A stretch of 64,000 bases of DNA from Mycoplasma phocoeninasale. GTDB lineage: Bacteria > Bacillota_I > Bacilli_A > Mycoplasmatales > Metamycoplasmataceae. Of the stretch, positions 55,370 to 64,000 are shown piece by piece. The notes beneath the pieces are model-generated. The model did not search any database. It worked only from the letters and a program-made list of their open reading frames with translations, and was not told where the DNA came from. Numbering within the stretch: the stretch's first letter is position 1; each line of letters opens with the position of its first letter. The stretch covers positions 186,001 to 250,000 of the forward strand of contig NZ_CP051480.1 in NCBI RefSeq assembly GCF_012934885.1, written 5' to 3'. The translations under genes were made by a program, and so were the position numbers.

Positions 55370-55618
55370 CTATATTCTCATCACGCCAACTTGAATTATC
55401 TTAATTATTATTTTTATCAACATCTTCTTTTTAAATACTTTAATCTCGATAAGACAATTTATTGCAAATAATTAGCCAATTAAACAAAGAATAATTTCAA
55501 TTCAGAAGACAACAAACAGGTGATTTATCTTGAAATTTTTAAGCAATTTTAACAGCGCCGATATTTCGCCATAAATTCACAGAATCAACAAGAAGATAGG
55601 GAAATCAAAGTGATACAT
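55370..55618 (-). pseudogene. Remnant of a small membrane protein gene
   Basis: From an ATG at 55618 the frame gives 48 residues with two hydrophobic stretches (FPIFLLILWIYGEISALLK and LFVVFWIEIILCLIG), then a TAA at 55472-55474, and stays open 33 more codons to 55370. There is no ribosome site. Probably decayed coding sequence; a 48-residue peptide is possible. Confidence 0.25.
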
Positions 55619-55654
55619 ATATGATATAAAAGTTTTAATGGTTCCATTTTTTAT

Positions 55655-55691
55655 CTAAAAAAATGAAAGCCTATTTTAGCGGGCTTCCATT
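55655..55691 (-). terminator. Terminator behind the kinase pseudogene
   Basis: ATGGAAGCC/GGCTTTCAT stem and TTTTTTT on the minus strand. Confidence 0.75.
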
Positions 55692-55735
55692 TCGTATGAG
55701 ATCATCAATTTTTTGAGATATTTTTAATAAAATAT

Positions 55736-56636
55736 TTATCTTTCATTAATTGTTTGAGAAATTATTTTTCGTAGTTGAATGCTTAATTTTTCAAGGGCTA
55801 ATTCACCTACGGAATCATTACGCAAAATAATAATTTTTTTAGCAGAAGATTTGGCAATTTTTCATCATTCACTATCTTTTTTAATATCATATTCATCATA
55901 GTATTTATGGTATAAATCTAAATATCGATTTTCTAATCTTCTTCGGTCTTTTTCTTTGCCATTTATCGAACTTTGAAGACGTCATTTCTTAATATTCTCT
56001 CACGGTGGTAGCATAATTATTAGTAAGTCAATTTTATTTTTTACAGAAAGGAGGAATTTATATTTTTTGAATAGCTTATTTCACAATTTTTTTTTCAGAT
56101 AAATCGAATTTATTTTCTTTTGCGAGAATATATCCATATAGAAAACTATCTACATATGCCTATCGAGAATATTGATTTCCGCCTTCAAGTTCGGCTTGTT
56201 CAAGCATATCTTTTTGAGAACAAAAGAACATTTCCTGTGCTAGGTAAAAATTTTTATTATTAGTTAGGGCTGATGTATAAGGATCATCGCCTTTAAGATA
56301 AGGCCTTTCATCGATTAAAGTAATATGATTTTCGTAAATATATTTTTGAATGATCTTGCTTTGTAAAAGGGTACTTTTCCCAGAACATCCAGGACCAGTA
56401 ATAGCAATAATTTTTTTCAATTTAGATGCTTTAAAAGATTTTATAAAGATGTAAATTGATAAAATCATGTATGAAATATTAATGATAATCAAATTAATAT
56501 TTAATATTCCAATACCAGCAAAAAACATAATTGAAAGAATATTCTTAGCTTGTCACAATATTCATGATTCAATGAATCCTAAAAACATCATAATGATGGC
56601 CACTATTAATATCGTGTTAATCGTTGCAATTAGCAC
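55736..56636 (-). pseudogene. P-loop nucleoside/NTPase kinase with N-terminal membrane helices, inactivated
   Basis: The N-terminal part has two to three hydrophobic segments, then Walker A GPGCSGKST. DERPYLKGDD and EMFFCSQKDMLEQAE follow before a TAG at 56160-56162. The same frame continues AYVDSFLYGYILAKENKF after it. A run of nine T (56087-56095) then hides a one-base shift: in the next frame the reading continues KYKFLLSVKNKIDLLI, LPPWENIKKWRLQSS and RRRLENRYLDLYHKYYD to a TAA at 55736. Two lesions therefore disable a kinase-like gene. The family is likely the thymidylate/deoxynucleoside-kinase-like or NadR-like P-loop group. The start is uncertain (GTG at 56636 or ATG at 56591). Confidence 0.6.
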
Positions 56637-56908
56637 TTTTGAAGCATAAAATTATTAAAGTTTTTAGCAAAAACAACGTTCTTATTTAATATTTGACCAT
56701 AAAGATTAGTATAAATTTATTTAAAGTTTGTCTAATAATTAACAGAGTTGATAAACAAAAATATGTGTTTTATAACAAAAGTAAAGAATAGACTTTAATT
56801 TAATAAAGTTTTTAAAAAATAATTAAATTTTCAATTTTTAACTTATATTAATACGCTTATAATAAAATAATAATAATAATAAAGCAGCAATTAATTAGGG
56901 GACTATTG
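56637..56908. promoter_or_regulatory. Promoter region of the DUF3137-like operon with AAT repeat
   Basis: Contains TATAAT at 56858-56863 directly followed by five AAT units plus AA (56866-56882) and the AGGGGAC ribosome site. The triplet repeat sits between promoter box and ribosome site. No other gene seen. Confidence 0.45.
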
Positions 56909-58783
56909 ATGAATGATAAACAAACACGAGGCAGAGAAGTTAATATGGATAATATTTTTCAAGATCCTATTAAAACATTCTATGAGCCTTTAGTTATAAA
57001 TATAAAAGAAAAGTTTAACAAAGTATTTAAAGAAAAAATAATGAATAATTTAACTGAAAAATTATTGGTTGAATATAAGGATAATGAAAATACTATTGAT
57101 AAATTAAATAAAGAACAAGATATTAGGTATAAAAAAGATAAGGTTTTTTGAAGAGAAAAAACAAATTATTTCATTAAGATTCTTTGTTTTTGCATAATTG
57201 GTATATTCTTTTTATGATTTTTCTTAAATAACAGTAAAATCTTGAGAAAATACCGTTGATTTTCTTATGAAACAAAAGTGAGAATCGAAGAATTAAGAGA
57301 CAGGGACAAAAGTATATTACTTCAAGTGTATTCTCGCTATTCACTTGCTGATATAAAAGATATTATTTTAGAAGAATTTCAAATAAAGAGGGTTCACAAT
57401 TATCATCCAGAAGAATTAAAAGCATTTACTGATAATTCTAAATTTTTATGTTTTTATTCAGTGAATAAATATGCCATTAGAAATTCCCACTATTATGATT
57501 TATTATATTCTGTGTTAGAGTGAAAAGATGTTATTACTGTTGGCTCAGCAGAACCTGTGTTTCATTATAATGAAAGTTTATTGAAGGATAGTACAAATAT
57601 TTATGGAAATCACATTGAAAAAACACCTTTTGTTACCATTAAAAATGCTACTAGTATAGCAACAAATTATTTACCAAAATTTTCGTTTGTTGAAAATGAG
57701 GACAAAACAATGAATCAGGACGAATATAATGAGGCTATAAGAAACGGCGCTATATTGCTAGAAAACCAAGAGTTTTATAAATATTATGGATTTGATTTTA
57801 ACAATGAAGTTGATACGCTTTCATACTTTGGTACAAATGTGCAAGAAAAATTTATTGCGTATGCTAAATATATGATTTCTAACAATGAAGTAACTTATCC
57901 ACTAATAAAAACACAGTCCAATATTTACTCATCAAGAGAATATAATAATTCGTTGCTTTTCTATTCAAAGGTTCATGACTGATTACAGTATGAAATCGAT
58001 CTTGAAAAACGTTGAACAATTGAAGAAATTAATGACAAACTTGTCCTTTTAATTACTGACGTATTAAAGCCAGTGTTTAAATCATTGACTAAGCTATATT
58101 TAAATAGATATATTTCTTCTGAAAGTTTTAATGAAGTAGGTAATGACTATATTTCATCATATAAAAATATGAAAAACATAGAGAAAGAAATTGGGGAAAA
58201 TAATATTTATTGACTAAATAAAATAATCGGAGGAAGATTTTTTTCATTTGTAACGCGAAGGGCTCATCGAAACGCTAATTATCAAATTGTAGGTTCTGAT
58301 TATATTAATAAAACTATTGAATTAACAATAAAAATGACTTCATTCAATGCTAGTGAAGAATTTGCCCATGTTTACAAAAAGGGTGTTTGTGTAAAAGTTC
58401 CGTATATTCGCTACAAGCAATTTTCAGAATTTAAAAAAACTTTTATAAATGATGAGTTTCATTTGTCTGAAATAAATGCTGAAATTTACGCACATAATAA
58501 TAACAACTCATATGCTATTAGTAATACTGGGAATGAAAATTTAGATTTGCTAATAAGAGAAAATAAGATCACCTTTAATGCTGAAGCAACTAAAAATATT
58601 CATGAATTAGAAAAAGCAATAAAGATTATTAGCAAATTTTATTCCAAATTTACAAAACTGCATTATTATTCAAAGTTTTTAGTTGATAATCAAGGGATAT
58701 CCATCTACATTAACGAGGTTAATGAATCAGATGTTAATTTAGAATTAATAGACAAGATTATAAAAGAAACTATATATGAGTAA
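56909..58783 (+). CDS. DUF3137-like membrane protein
   Basis: 624 residues with many TGA (Trp) codons; one continuous frame. A hydrophilic N-terminus (about 1-85, coiled-coil-like with KKDKVF) is followed by a hydrophobic stretch (about 90-110, ILCFCIIGIFFLWFFL), then a large cytoplasmic or surface domain. The layout and the LemA gene immediately downstream match the mycoplasma DUF3137/LemA pair. I did not find a catalytic motif. TTG at 56906 directly precedes the ATG; the ATG at 56909 is chosen. Role unknown, probably membrane-associated. Confidence 0.6.
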
Positions 58784-58830
58784 AATCTTTATTGAATAGT
58801 ATAATTGAAAGAGAATTACAAAGGAGAAAA

Positions 58831-59496
58831 ATGTTATTTGATACAAGAAATCAACAACCCAGCGAAGGCGCTAAGCCAAATGTTGATAATACAATAAAGA
58901 AACCAGAGCCAACAGGTTTCGAAAAATTTTTATTCGTTTTATTGTTTATTATTACTATTGGTTTTTTCGGAATTAACTATTATCGCAAGAAGAACCTTCT
59001 TTTGAGAAGAATAAATGAGATTCAAGAAGCTTCTTCGCTTATTCAAGCCGCTGAAAAGAAAAGAAGAGCAACATTAATTAAACAACTAGATGCCGTAAAA
59101 GGTTATGCAAAATTTGAAAATTCAACATTAACTGAAGTTACTAGAATGAGATCAAAACTAATTGAATTAGAGAACGAACATAATGCTTCGGAACTAAAAT
59201 CACAATTGGATGGCATTCAAAGAAATATTAACTTACAATTTGAAGCATATCCTGATTTAAAAGCAAATCAATTGTTCTTACAATTCAATACCGAAATAGC
59301 TTTACAAGAAGATGAAATATATTCAACCATTAGAATTTATAACATGAGAGTAAAATCATTTAATTCAGAAATTTACACATTTTGAACTAACTGCGTTGCA
59401 AAAAAGATTGGAGCTTATAATCAACCACTATTCTCTGCCAGTGAACAAGAAAGACAAGATGTCAGTACTTCTTCATTATCAGAAATGAAATTCTAA
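58831..59496 (+). CDS. LemA-family protein
   Basis: 221 residues with one TGA (Trp) near the C-terminus. One membrane helix (about 29-50) then a long helical bundle with LemA hallmarks: YPDLKANQLFLQFNTEIA, QEDEIYSTIRIYNMRV and NSEIYTFW. The ATG at 58831 follows AAAGGAG; a TTG at 58792 could extend it by 13 residues but has no ribosome site. LemA proteins are membrane-anchored coiled proteins of unknown role. It probably forms one operon with the DUF3137-like gene. Confidence 0.82.
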
Positions 59497-59523
59497 AACT
59501 AACCAACTTCGGTTAGTTTTTTA
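59497..59523 (+). terminator. Terminator of the DUF3137-LemA operon
   Basis: AACTAACC/GGTTAGTT stem, AACTTC loop, TTTTTTAA tail. Confidence 0.85.
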
Positions 59524-60134
59524 ATAAATTATTATTATCTTCAAGAATGTAACAAACTTTTTTTATAATATTTCCTAAATCTAACTAAAAGTAATACAGT
59601 ATGATAACAAATTAATTATTGCAGATTGAAAGGTTTATAAAATTATAAAAATTGATTTTTTAAGAGCATATATAAAAAACATTAAGAGCTAAAAATTAAT
59701 TTCTTTATAAATATATTATTTTTTAGATTTGTTATTTAATGTATTTTTATTTTTTATTTGAGATCAATTATCAATTTACATGTTGCAACATAATGGAAAA
59801 GTAATTTATTCCATTTTAAAACTTTTATTTTTCATATATAAAATAAATTAATTTAAATATAAATTTTTATAAAGTTATCTCATTTTTCACTCATTATCTT
59901 TGGATTATTTATTTTATTTAAACTTATCAAAAATTTTTAATTTTATACTACTCTTTTATCGCAAGTTTTATGCATCACAGTCATTTCAATGAGATACTTG
60001 TAAATATTAGAATAAAGGGTACTACATCAATTTATAATTGTAAATAGTTAATATTAATACTGTTTTGCAACCAATAAACTTGCTACTATTTTTTAATTAA
60101 TGTAATTAAAAAATGATAAAAATTTATCATCACT
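59524..60134. other. AT-rich spacer, nothing recognised
   Basis: About 600 bases of very AT-rich DNA with scattered short open stretches but no convincing gene or repeat. Confidence 0.5.
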
Positions 60135-60169
60135 TTAAAAAAGTCCAAGCATCTGCCGATGCTGAACTT
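60135..60169 (-). terminator. Terminator of the 60.2-kb membrane protein gene
   Basis: AAGT-CAGCATC/GATGCT-GGACTT stem with a short loop, then TTTTTTAAAG on the minus strand. Confidence 0.75.
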
Positions 60170-60199
60170 AAATTTTAATAAGACTTGAATTTAAAAAGT

Positions 60200-60610
60200 T
60201 TAAATTGAGTTCGAAATATTCAATTCACTTTCATAATATTTACGGCCTATATTTGAATTATCTAATTGTTTTTTTACTAATTTCTTCAATCTTAGTCATC
60301 CAGGTATTGAAAAAAAGAACGCTATAGGAAAGAATAAAATTGCCATAGAAAATAATATTATTGCTTCCTTATTCTTAAATTCCCTCCCAATTTTAAGTCC
60401 TAAAATATTATATTTTACACAGAAAAAAGATGAAAAAATAAGCATCGCGAAAAAGAATCAATATAATATCTTTTTACTTTTGTCAGAAAAACTATATGGT
60501 CATGAAATTGTAGGTAATAATATTCAAAAAATTAAAGCAATTATAAATATGATCATCAAGAAAAGGGATAAGCCAAGAATTTTTCTAATTGTCTCTTTAA
60601 TCTGATACAT
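60200..60610 (-). CDS. Four-helix membrane protein, paralogue of the 54.3-kb gene
   Basis: 136 residues with TGA (Trp) codons. Good GAGGAGA ribosome site. Helices at about 10-30, 45-65 and 80-105. It shares KYNILGLKI, FFPIAFFFSIPGW and the end SNSI with the gene at 54287. This confirms both as genes; neither has a known family. Confidence 0.7.
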
Positions 60611-60711
60611 AATCTAATCTCCTCATATTATTTTTTTGCTGGTAATCCATATAATATTTTTTTAACTTTTTAATTATAAATTATTTTTATGTATATTCTT
60701 CAAATCGAAGT

Positions 60712-60748
60712 TAAATAAAAAAATAACCAAAAGGTTCTTGGTTATTTT
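60712..60748 (-). terminator. Terminator of the tRNA pair
   Basis: AAATAACCAA/TTGGTTATTT stem followed by T7 on the minus strand. Confidence 0.85.
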
Positions 60749-60764
60749 TGGTGAATTTTACAAA

Positions 60765-60840
60765 TGGTACGCCCTAGAGGATTCGAACCTCTGACCCAAT
60801 GGTTAAAAGCCATTTGCTCTACCTTCTGAGCTAAGGGCGC
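60765..60840 (-). tRNA. tRNA-Lys (anticodon UUU)
   Basis: Full cloverleaf on the minus strand: acceptor GCGCCCT/AGGGCGT, D-arm GCTC..GAGC, anticodon loop CTTTTAA, T-loop TTCGAAT and encoded CCA. Confidence 0.95.
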
Positions 60841-60843
60841 ATC

Positions 60844-60930
60844 TGGTGCCCAGAACTGGACTTGAACCAGCACGGCCATTACAGCCAACGGATTTTAAGT
60901 CCGTAGCGTCTACCATTCCGCCACCTGGGC
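60844..60930 (-). tRNA. tRNA-Leu (anticodon UAA)
   Basis: Class II tRNA: acceptor GCCCAGG..TCTGGGC, anticodon loop ACTTAAA with UAA, long variable arm and encoded CCA. The tRNA-Lys gene follows three bases downstream, so both come from one transcript. Confidence 0.95.
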
Positions 60931-60955
60931 AGGTGTCGCTTTTTAATGCTTTATT

Positions 60956-60961
60956 ATTATA
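60956..60961 (-). promoter_or_regulatory. Likely -10 box of the tRNA operon
   Basis: TATAAT on the minus strand about 26 bases before the tRNA-Leu 5' end. A TTGAAA nearby is too close to be its -35 element. Confidence 0.4.
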
Positions 60962-61086
60962 ATATTATTTTCAAAATTTATGAAATAAAAAAGATTTTTT
61001 TTATAATATTTTTAAGAAATAGCTAGAGTAGCTAAGATCAAGATAGGTCTTTTTTATTAAAAAAATGAGAGTTAAGGGGTTAATTA

Positions 61087-61773
61087 ATGATATTGCTAAG
61101 TTTTGCAGAAGAATTAGAAGCGGAGGCTTTTTTGGAAAATAGTCAAATTAAGAAACTTAAAGACTACGATCTAAAGATAAAAAATAACTACCAAAAACTA
61201 ATTTTGTACCAATATAAAAATAAAAATTTTTTAGTCGCTTTCACCGGCGTGGGAAAAGTTAATGTTGCTATATTTCTAACTCATATTATCAATAGTTTCA
61301 AACGAAAAATCAAAGCAATTATAAATTGTGGTCCAGCTGGAGCAGCCTTTAATGGTGAAATTGGTGAAGTCTTTTTGATTAAAAGAACAAACTACTATGA
61401 TGTTAATCTTACTGCCTTACCAAATTATGAACTAGGACAGCTACCAAGCTTGCCAGTATACTATAGAACTGATTATAAGTTATATAAGCGACTTAACCTT
61501 AATGAAGGAAGTTGTGCCACTGCTGATAAATTTGCAACCAAAAACGATGTTGAAATTATTAATAAAAATTTTAGGAGAGATTACTATCTTGTTGATATGG
61601 AATGTGCTGCTTATGCCCAAGTGGCAGCTTCATTTAATAAAAAATTTCTTGCAATCAAAGTAATTTCTGATGTCATTAAACACAACAATTCGCTTGAATA
61701 TCGTGAAGCAAAAAAAATATGAGAAGCAAGTTTAGCTAATACATTAATGAAAATTTTAGAAATGAGAGAGTAA
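61087..61773 (+). CDS. mtnN: 5'-methylthioadenosine/S-adenosylhomocysteine nucleosidase
   Basis: 228 residues, normal length, with one TGA (Trp). Cleaves the N-glycosidic bond of MTA and SAH and recycles adenine. Motifs: LLSFAEELEAE (catalytic base Glu), FTGVGKVNVA, INCGPAGAAF, VDMECAAYAQVA (Glu binding ribose) and IKVISDVIK (catalytic Asp). AAGGGGT ribosome site. Two bases separate it from tatD; first gene of an operon with tatD and rsmA. Confidence 0.85.
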
Positions 61774-61775
61774 AA

Positions 61776-62537
61776 ATGAAATATATTGATGTTCACACCC
61801 ATCCCTTTAAAGAATACTATGAAGATCCTTATCAAACAGTTGTTGAATGACATAAAAATAATATGGAAAAATTATTTATTTGTGGAACCTCTCGTGAAGA
61901 TTCAGTTGAGCTTTTAGATCTTTGTGGCAGAGAAGATTATTTATTTCCAATCATTGGAATTCATCCAACATTAAGTAAAGGAGCTGAAGATGGTGAATTT
62001 ATCGAAAATATTATTAATAAAGATGTTGTGGCAATTGGAGAAATTGGTTTAGATTATCACTATGATAATAGTCCAAGTAAAGAAATTCAAAAAAGTAGTT
62101 TTATTGCCCAACTTGAAATAGCAAAAAAATACAATATTGCCGCTATGCTCCATATTCGTGACGCTCTAGAAGATGCCTATGAAATAATTAGTCAACCGCA
62201 ATATCAAGATCTGAAGATAATTTTTCATTCATTTAGTGGTGATGAAAATTTTGTAAGAAAATGTTTAGGACATAAGAATTTTTATTTTTCCATTAGTGGT
62301 GTGGTGACTTTCAAGAATGCGAAAATTTTACAAGATGCTGTTAAATTAATTCCGATTGATAGACTATTTTGTGAAACTGATACACCTTATTTAGCTCCAA
62401 CTCCAATGCGAGGCAAGCCTAATATTAGCCCATATGTTATGTACACTTATCAATACATAGCAAATTTAAAAAATATAGGCGAAGAAAAACTAGTTTCACA
62501 AATTCAAAATAATGTTAAGAAAGTGTTTAAAATTTAA
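61776..62537 (+). CDS. tatD: TatD-family metal-dependent DNase
   Basis: 253 residues with TGA (Trp) once. Metal ligands: YIDVHTHP (usually DxHxHL), GEIGLDYH, HIRDALEDAYEI, FHSFSG and CETDTPYLAPTP. The TIM-barrel deoxyribonuclease of the TatD/YcfH group. Directly behind mtnN and two bases before rsmA, so it is the middle gene of the operon. The start MKYIDVHTHP puts the metal motif at the usual position. Confidence 0.9.
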
Positions 62538-62539
62538 TA

Positions 62540-63331
62540 ATGATTGAAGCAAAAAAATCATTTGGGCAAAATTTCCTAATTAATAAAAAAATACAAAACG
62601 CAATTGTTGAAGCAGCTGACATAATTGAAAAGGATGTAATTGAAATTGGTCCAGGGCAAGGAGCACTGACTGATATTTTAGTTCAAAAAGTTAAATCTTT
62701 AGTTGCCTATGAACTAGATCCAAGGTTATATGAATATTTAAAGACTAAAAATTATCTTGCTAATATCAAAATTTTAAATCAAGATTTTTTAACTGCTAAT
62801 TTTAGTGATAACTATACTGATCAAATTAGCATTATCGGAAATATTCCTTACAATATTACCTCACCAATTCTATTTAAAATTTTAGATAACTACTTAATGA
62901 TAGATTCTGCAACTTTAATGGTTCAAAAGGAAGTTGCACAAAGATTAGTGGCAACTCCCTCTTCAAAAATTTACGGTAAGCTATCAATAACTTTTCAAAT
63001 TTTTGGTAACATTAAAAAAATCATCGATGTAAACGCAGCACAATTTATTCCAGCACCAAAAGTAGATTCAGCAGTAGTTAAAATTGATTTTATCCACAAT
63101 AATGATTATATCAATGAGAATAAAGATAAAATCATTGAATTCGTTGCTTTATGCTTTCAATTCAAAAGAAAAACACTAGTAAATAATCTCCTAGGAAGAT
63201 ATTCAAAAGAAAAAATTACTTCATCATTTTCCAAACTAAATTTAAAGTTAAATATTCGTGCAGAAAACCTAAGTAGGAAAAATATCTTAGATTTATTTGC
63301 AATTTTAGAGAATAAAAAAATGCCCGTTTAA
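62540..63331 (+). CDS. rsmA: 16S rRNA (adenine1518/1519-N6)-dimethyltransferase
   Basis: 263 residues. Dimethylates the two adjacent adenines of 16S helix 45. Motifs: SFGQNFLIN, EIGPGQGALTDIL, VAYELDPRLYEYL, the NxPY-type NIPYNITSPI and QKEVAQRLVA. Length and order normal. The start is two bases after tatD; no separate ribosome site, so it is probably coupled. Confidence 0.95.
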   Translation: MIEAKKSFGQNFLINKKIQNAIVEAADIIEKDVIEIGPGQGALTDILVQKVKSLVAYELDPRLYEYLKTKNYLANIKILNQDFLTANFSDNYTDQISIIGNIPYNITSPILFKILDNYLMIDSATLMVQKEVAQRLVATPSSKIYGKLSITFQIFGNIKKIIDVNAAQFIPAPKVDSAVVKIDFIHNNDYINENKDKIIEFVALCFQFKRKTLVNNLLGRYSKEKITSSFSKLNLKLNIRAENLSRKNILDLFAILENKKMPV

Positions 63332-63354
63332 GGCAAATTAGTTATAGTAAATAA

Positions 63355-63552
63355 TTATGCTACTAATCCGTATTTTTTTAAAGTTCTAGCTGTTTTTGCA
63401 GTTACACGAACTCTTTTTTTAGAGCCATTTTCATTTAAAACGGTTACCTTTTGAAGATTAAGATCAAATGTTCTTTTTGAAGTATTTAGAGCATGTGATC
63501 TTTTGTTTCCACTTAAAGGTTTTTGGTTGGTTAGTTGATCTCTTCCTGGCAT
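63355..63552 (-). CDS. rpmB: Ribosomal protein L28
   Basis: 65 residues, a small basic protein of the large subunit. MPGRDQLTNQK, SGNKRSHALNTSKRTFDLNL and KKRVRVTAKTARTLKKYGL fit L28. The ATG at 63552 has AAAAGGAG in front; a GTG two codons earlier is not needed. Zinc-binding cysteines of some L28 proteins are absent. Confidence 0.92.
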   Translation of the reverse strand: MPGRDQLTNQKPLSGNKRSHALNTSKRTFDLNLQKVTVLNENGSKKRVRVTAKTARTLKKYGLVA

Positions 63553-63631
63553 ATTCACTCCTTTTCAAGTTTTGTATTTTAAATTAGTATTCTTAATATT
63601 TTATATTAAATTTATTGATTTTTATTTTATT

Positions 63632-63844
63632 TTATTTTTTAGCAACAATTTGATAAACATTATCGTCAACCCAAACAGTATCACCAACTCTGATTTTGGC
63701 GTTACGTCCGTCTGGTTGTCTATCATTTATTAAAATTTTGTGAACCTTAATAAAGTATTTGGCCATTCCACCAGTTGGACATAAATCAGCCATCTTTAAA
63801 AATTGACTTAACTTAATAAATTCTTGCTCTATTTCAATTTGCAT
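63632..63844 (-). CDS. S4-domain RNA-binding protein (YaaA/RlbA type)
   Basis: 70 residues. S4 domain pattern FIKLSQFLKMADLCPTGG and KYFIKVHKILINDRQPDGR, ending in a strand with GDTVWVDD. In many Firmicutes and mollicutes such a gene sits right behind dnaN, as here, one base after its stop. Possible role in ribosome assembly or RNA binding near the origin. Confidence 0.82.
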   Translation of the reverse strand: MQIEIEQEFIKLSQFLKMADLCPTGGMAKYFIKVHKILINDRQPDGRNAKIRVGDTVWVDDNVYQIVAKK

Positions 63845-63845
63845 A

Positions 63846-64000
63846 TTAAAATCCTTTTTGTGGTGTTATTAGCTGTAGTACGTCAGGCTTACTATCAGAT
63901 TTAATTACAATTCTCATTCGGTCCTTAGTTAAAAGAATTCTTAAATCTTCATCATAAACTGATATGGCTTCTTTTAAAAATCGACTATTTAAAGCTAATT
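63846..64000 (-). CDS. dnaN: DNA polymerase III beta subunit, C-terminal end (partial)
   Basis: The last 51 codons before TAA on the minus strand end in LQLITPQKGF, preceded by DEDLRILLTKDRMRIVIKS. This is the end of the sliding clamp (the usual ending is ..ILPVR-like), and the position before the S4 gene supports it. The start lies beyond the right edge. Confidence 0.72.
   Translation of the reverse strand, partial: LALNSRFLKEAISVYDEDLRILLTKDRMRIVIKSDSKPDVLQLITPQKGF

Larger units (their letters stand above)
54695..55735. other. Long AT-rich spacer with small gene remnant
   Basis: About 1 kb without an intact gene. A short membrane-like frame (55370-55618) is listed separately. An A/T homopolymer run lies at about 55070-55083. 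Confidence 0.5.

Noticed and set aside
60969..60974. TTGAAA as -35 box of the tRNA promoter
   Set aside because: It is only seven bases from the TATAAT box, far less than the usual 16-18.

Overview
The window comes from a low-GC mollicute of the Mycoplasma type. TGA must be read as tryptophan in almost every long reading frame; without that the RNase J, restriction, P-type ATPase and permease genes would all be broken. There are many lipoproteins with short lipobox signals, no cell-wall genes, and very AT-rich spacers. The gene set (p80-p60-hinT locus, P37/P69 transporter parts, a probable immunoglobulin-blocking surface protein) fits the Mycoplasma hominis group (Metamycoplasma or close relatives). 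That placement is an inference, not a match I could run. The right edge holds the end of dnaN followed by a small S4-domain gene and rpmB, so the window probably lies next to the origin of replication.

Layout. 0-10 kb: a probable Ig-blocking surface protein cut by the window edge, mscL, a small membrane protein, RNase J, recO, the hinT-p60-p80 operon, and a possible LicD-like gene. 10-25 kb: an 892-residue lipoprotein made of eight repeats; a two-gene ABC exporter operon whose permease is one unbroken 2783-codon frame; then rsmG and prs. 25-32 kb: a family-expansion region with two tandem near-identical lipoproteins and five copies of a four-helix membrane protein, four of them in a tandem array with about 743-bp period. 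32-38 kb: a defence-type cluster with an RnlA-like toxin remnant plus RnlB-like antitoxin, a type III restriction-modification system whose mod gene carries an (AG)13 tract, and a DUF3800 gene preceded by a promoter, a structured RNA and a terminator. 38-47 kb: a Ca2+-type P-ATPase, an amino acid permease, a nicotinamidase-like enzyme, and an Mg2+-type P-ATPase with a structured leader encoding a 26-residue peptide. 47-53 kb: a PhnC-type ATPase, an S1-pgi-ldh operon with overlapping genes, and P37 lipoprotein plus P69 permease. 53-60 kb: small membrane proteins, gene remnants, a decayed P-loop kinase, and a DUF3137-like/LemA pair. 60-64 kb: tRNA-Lys, tRNA-Leu, mtnN-tatD-rsmA, rpmB, the S4 gene and dnaN.

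How the parts fit together. Housekeeping genes (RNA decay, repair, nucleotide synthesis, rRNA methylation, replication) are interleaved with blocks of surface and transport genes. Tight spacing, stop/start overlaps and hairpin-T-tract terminators define the operons well. The accessory blocks at 10.7-13.4 kb and 25-38 kb look like the variable part of the window: surface antigen diversity, duplication and decay, and defence or epigenetic switching. The overlapping pgi and ldh genes have altered catalytic positions, which would suit an organism that does not depend on glucose glycolysis (inference).
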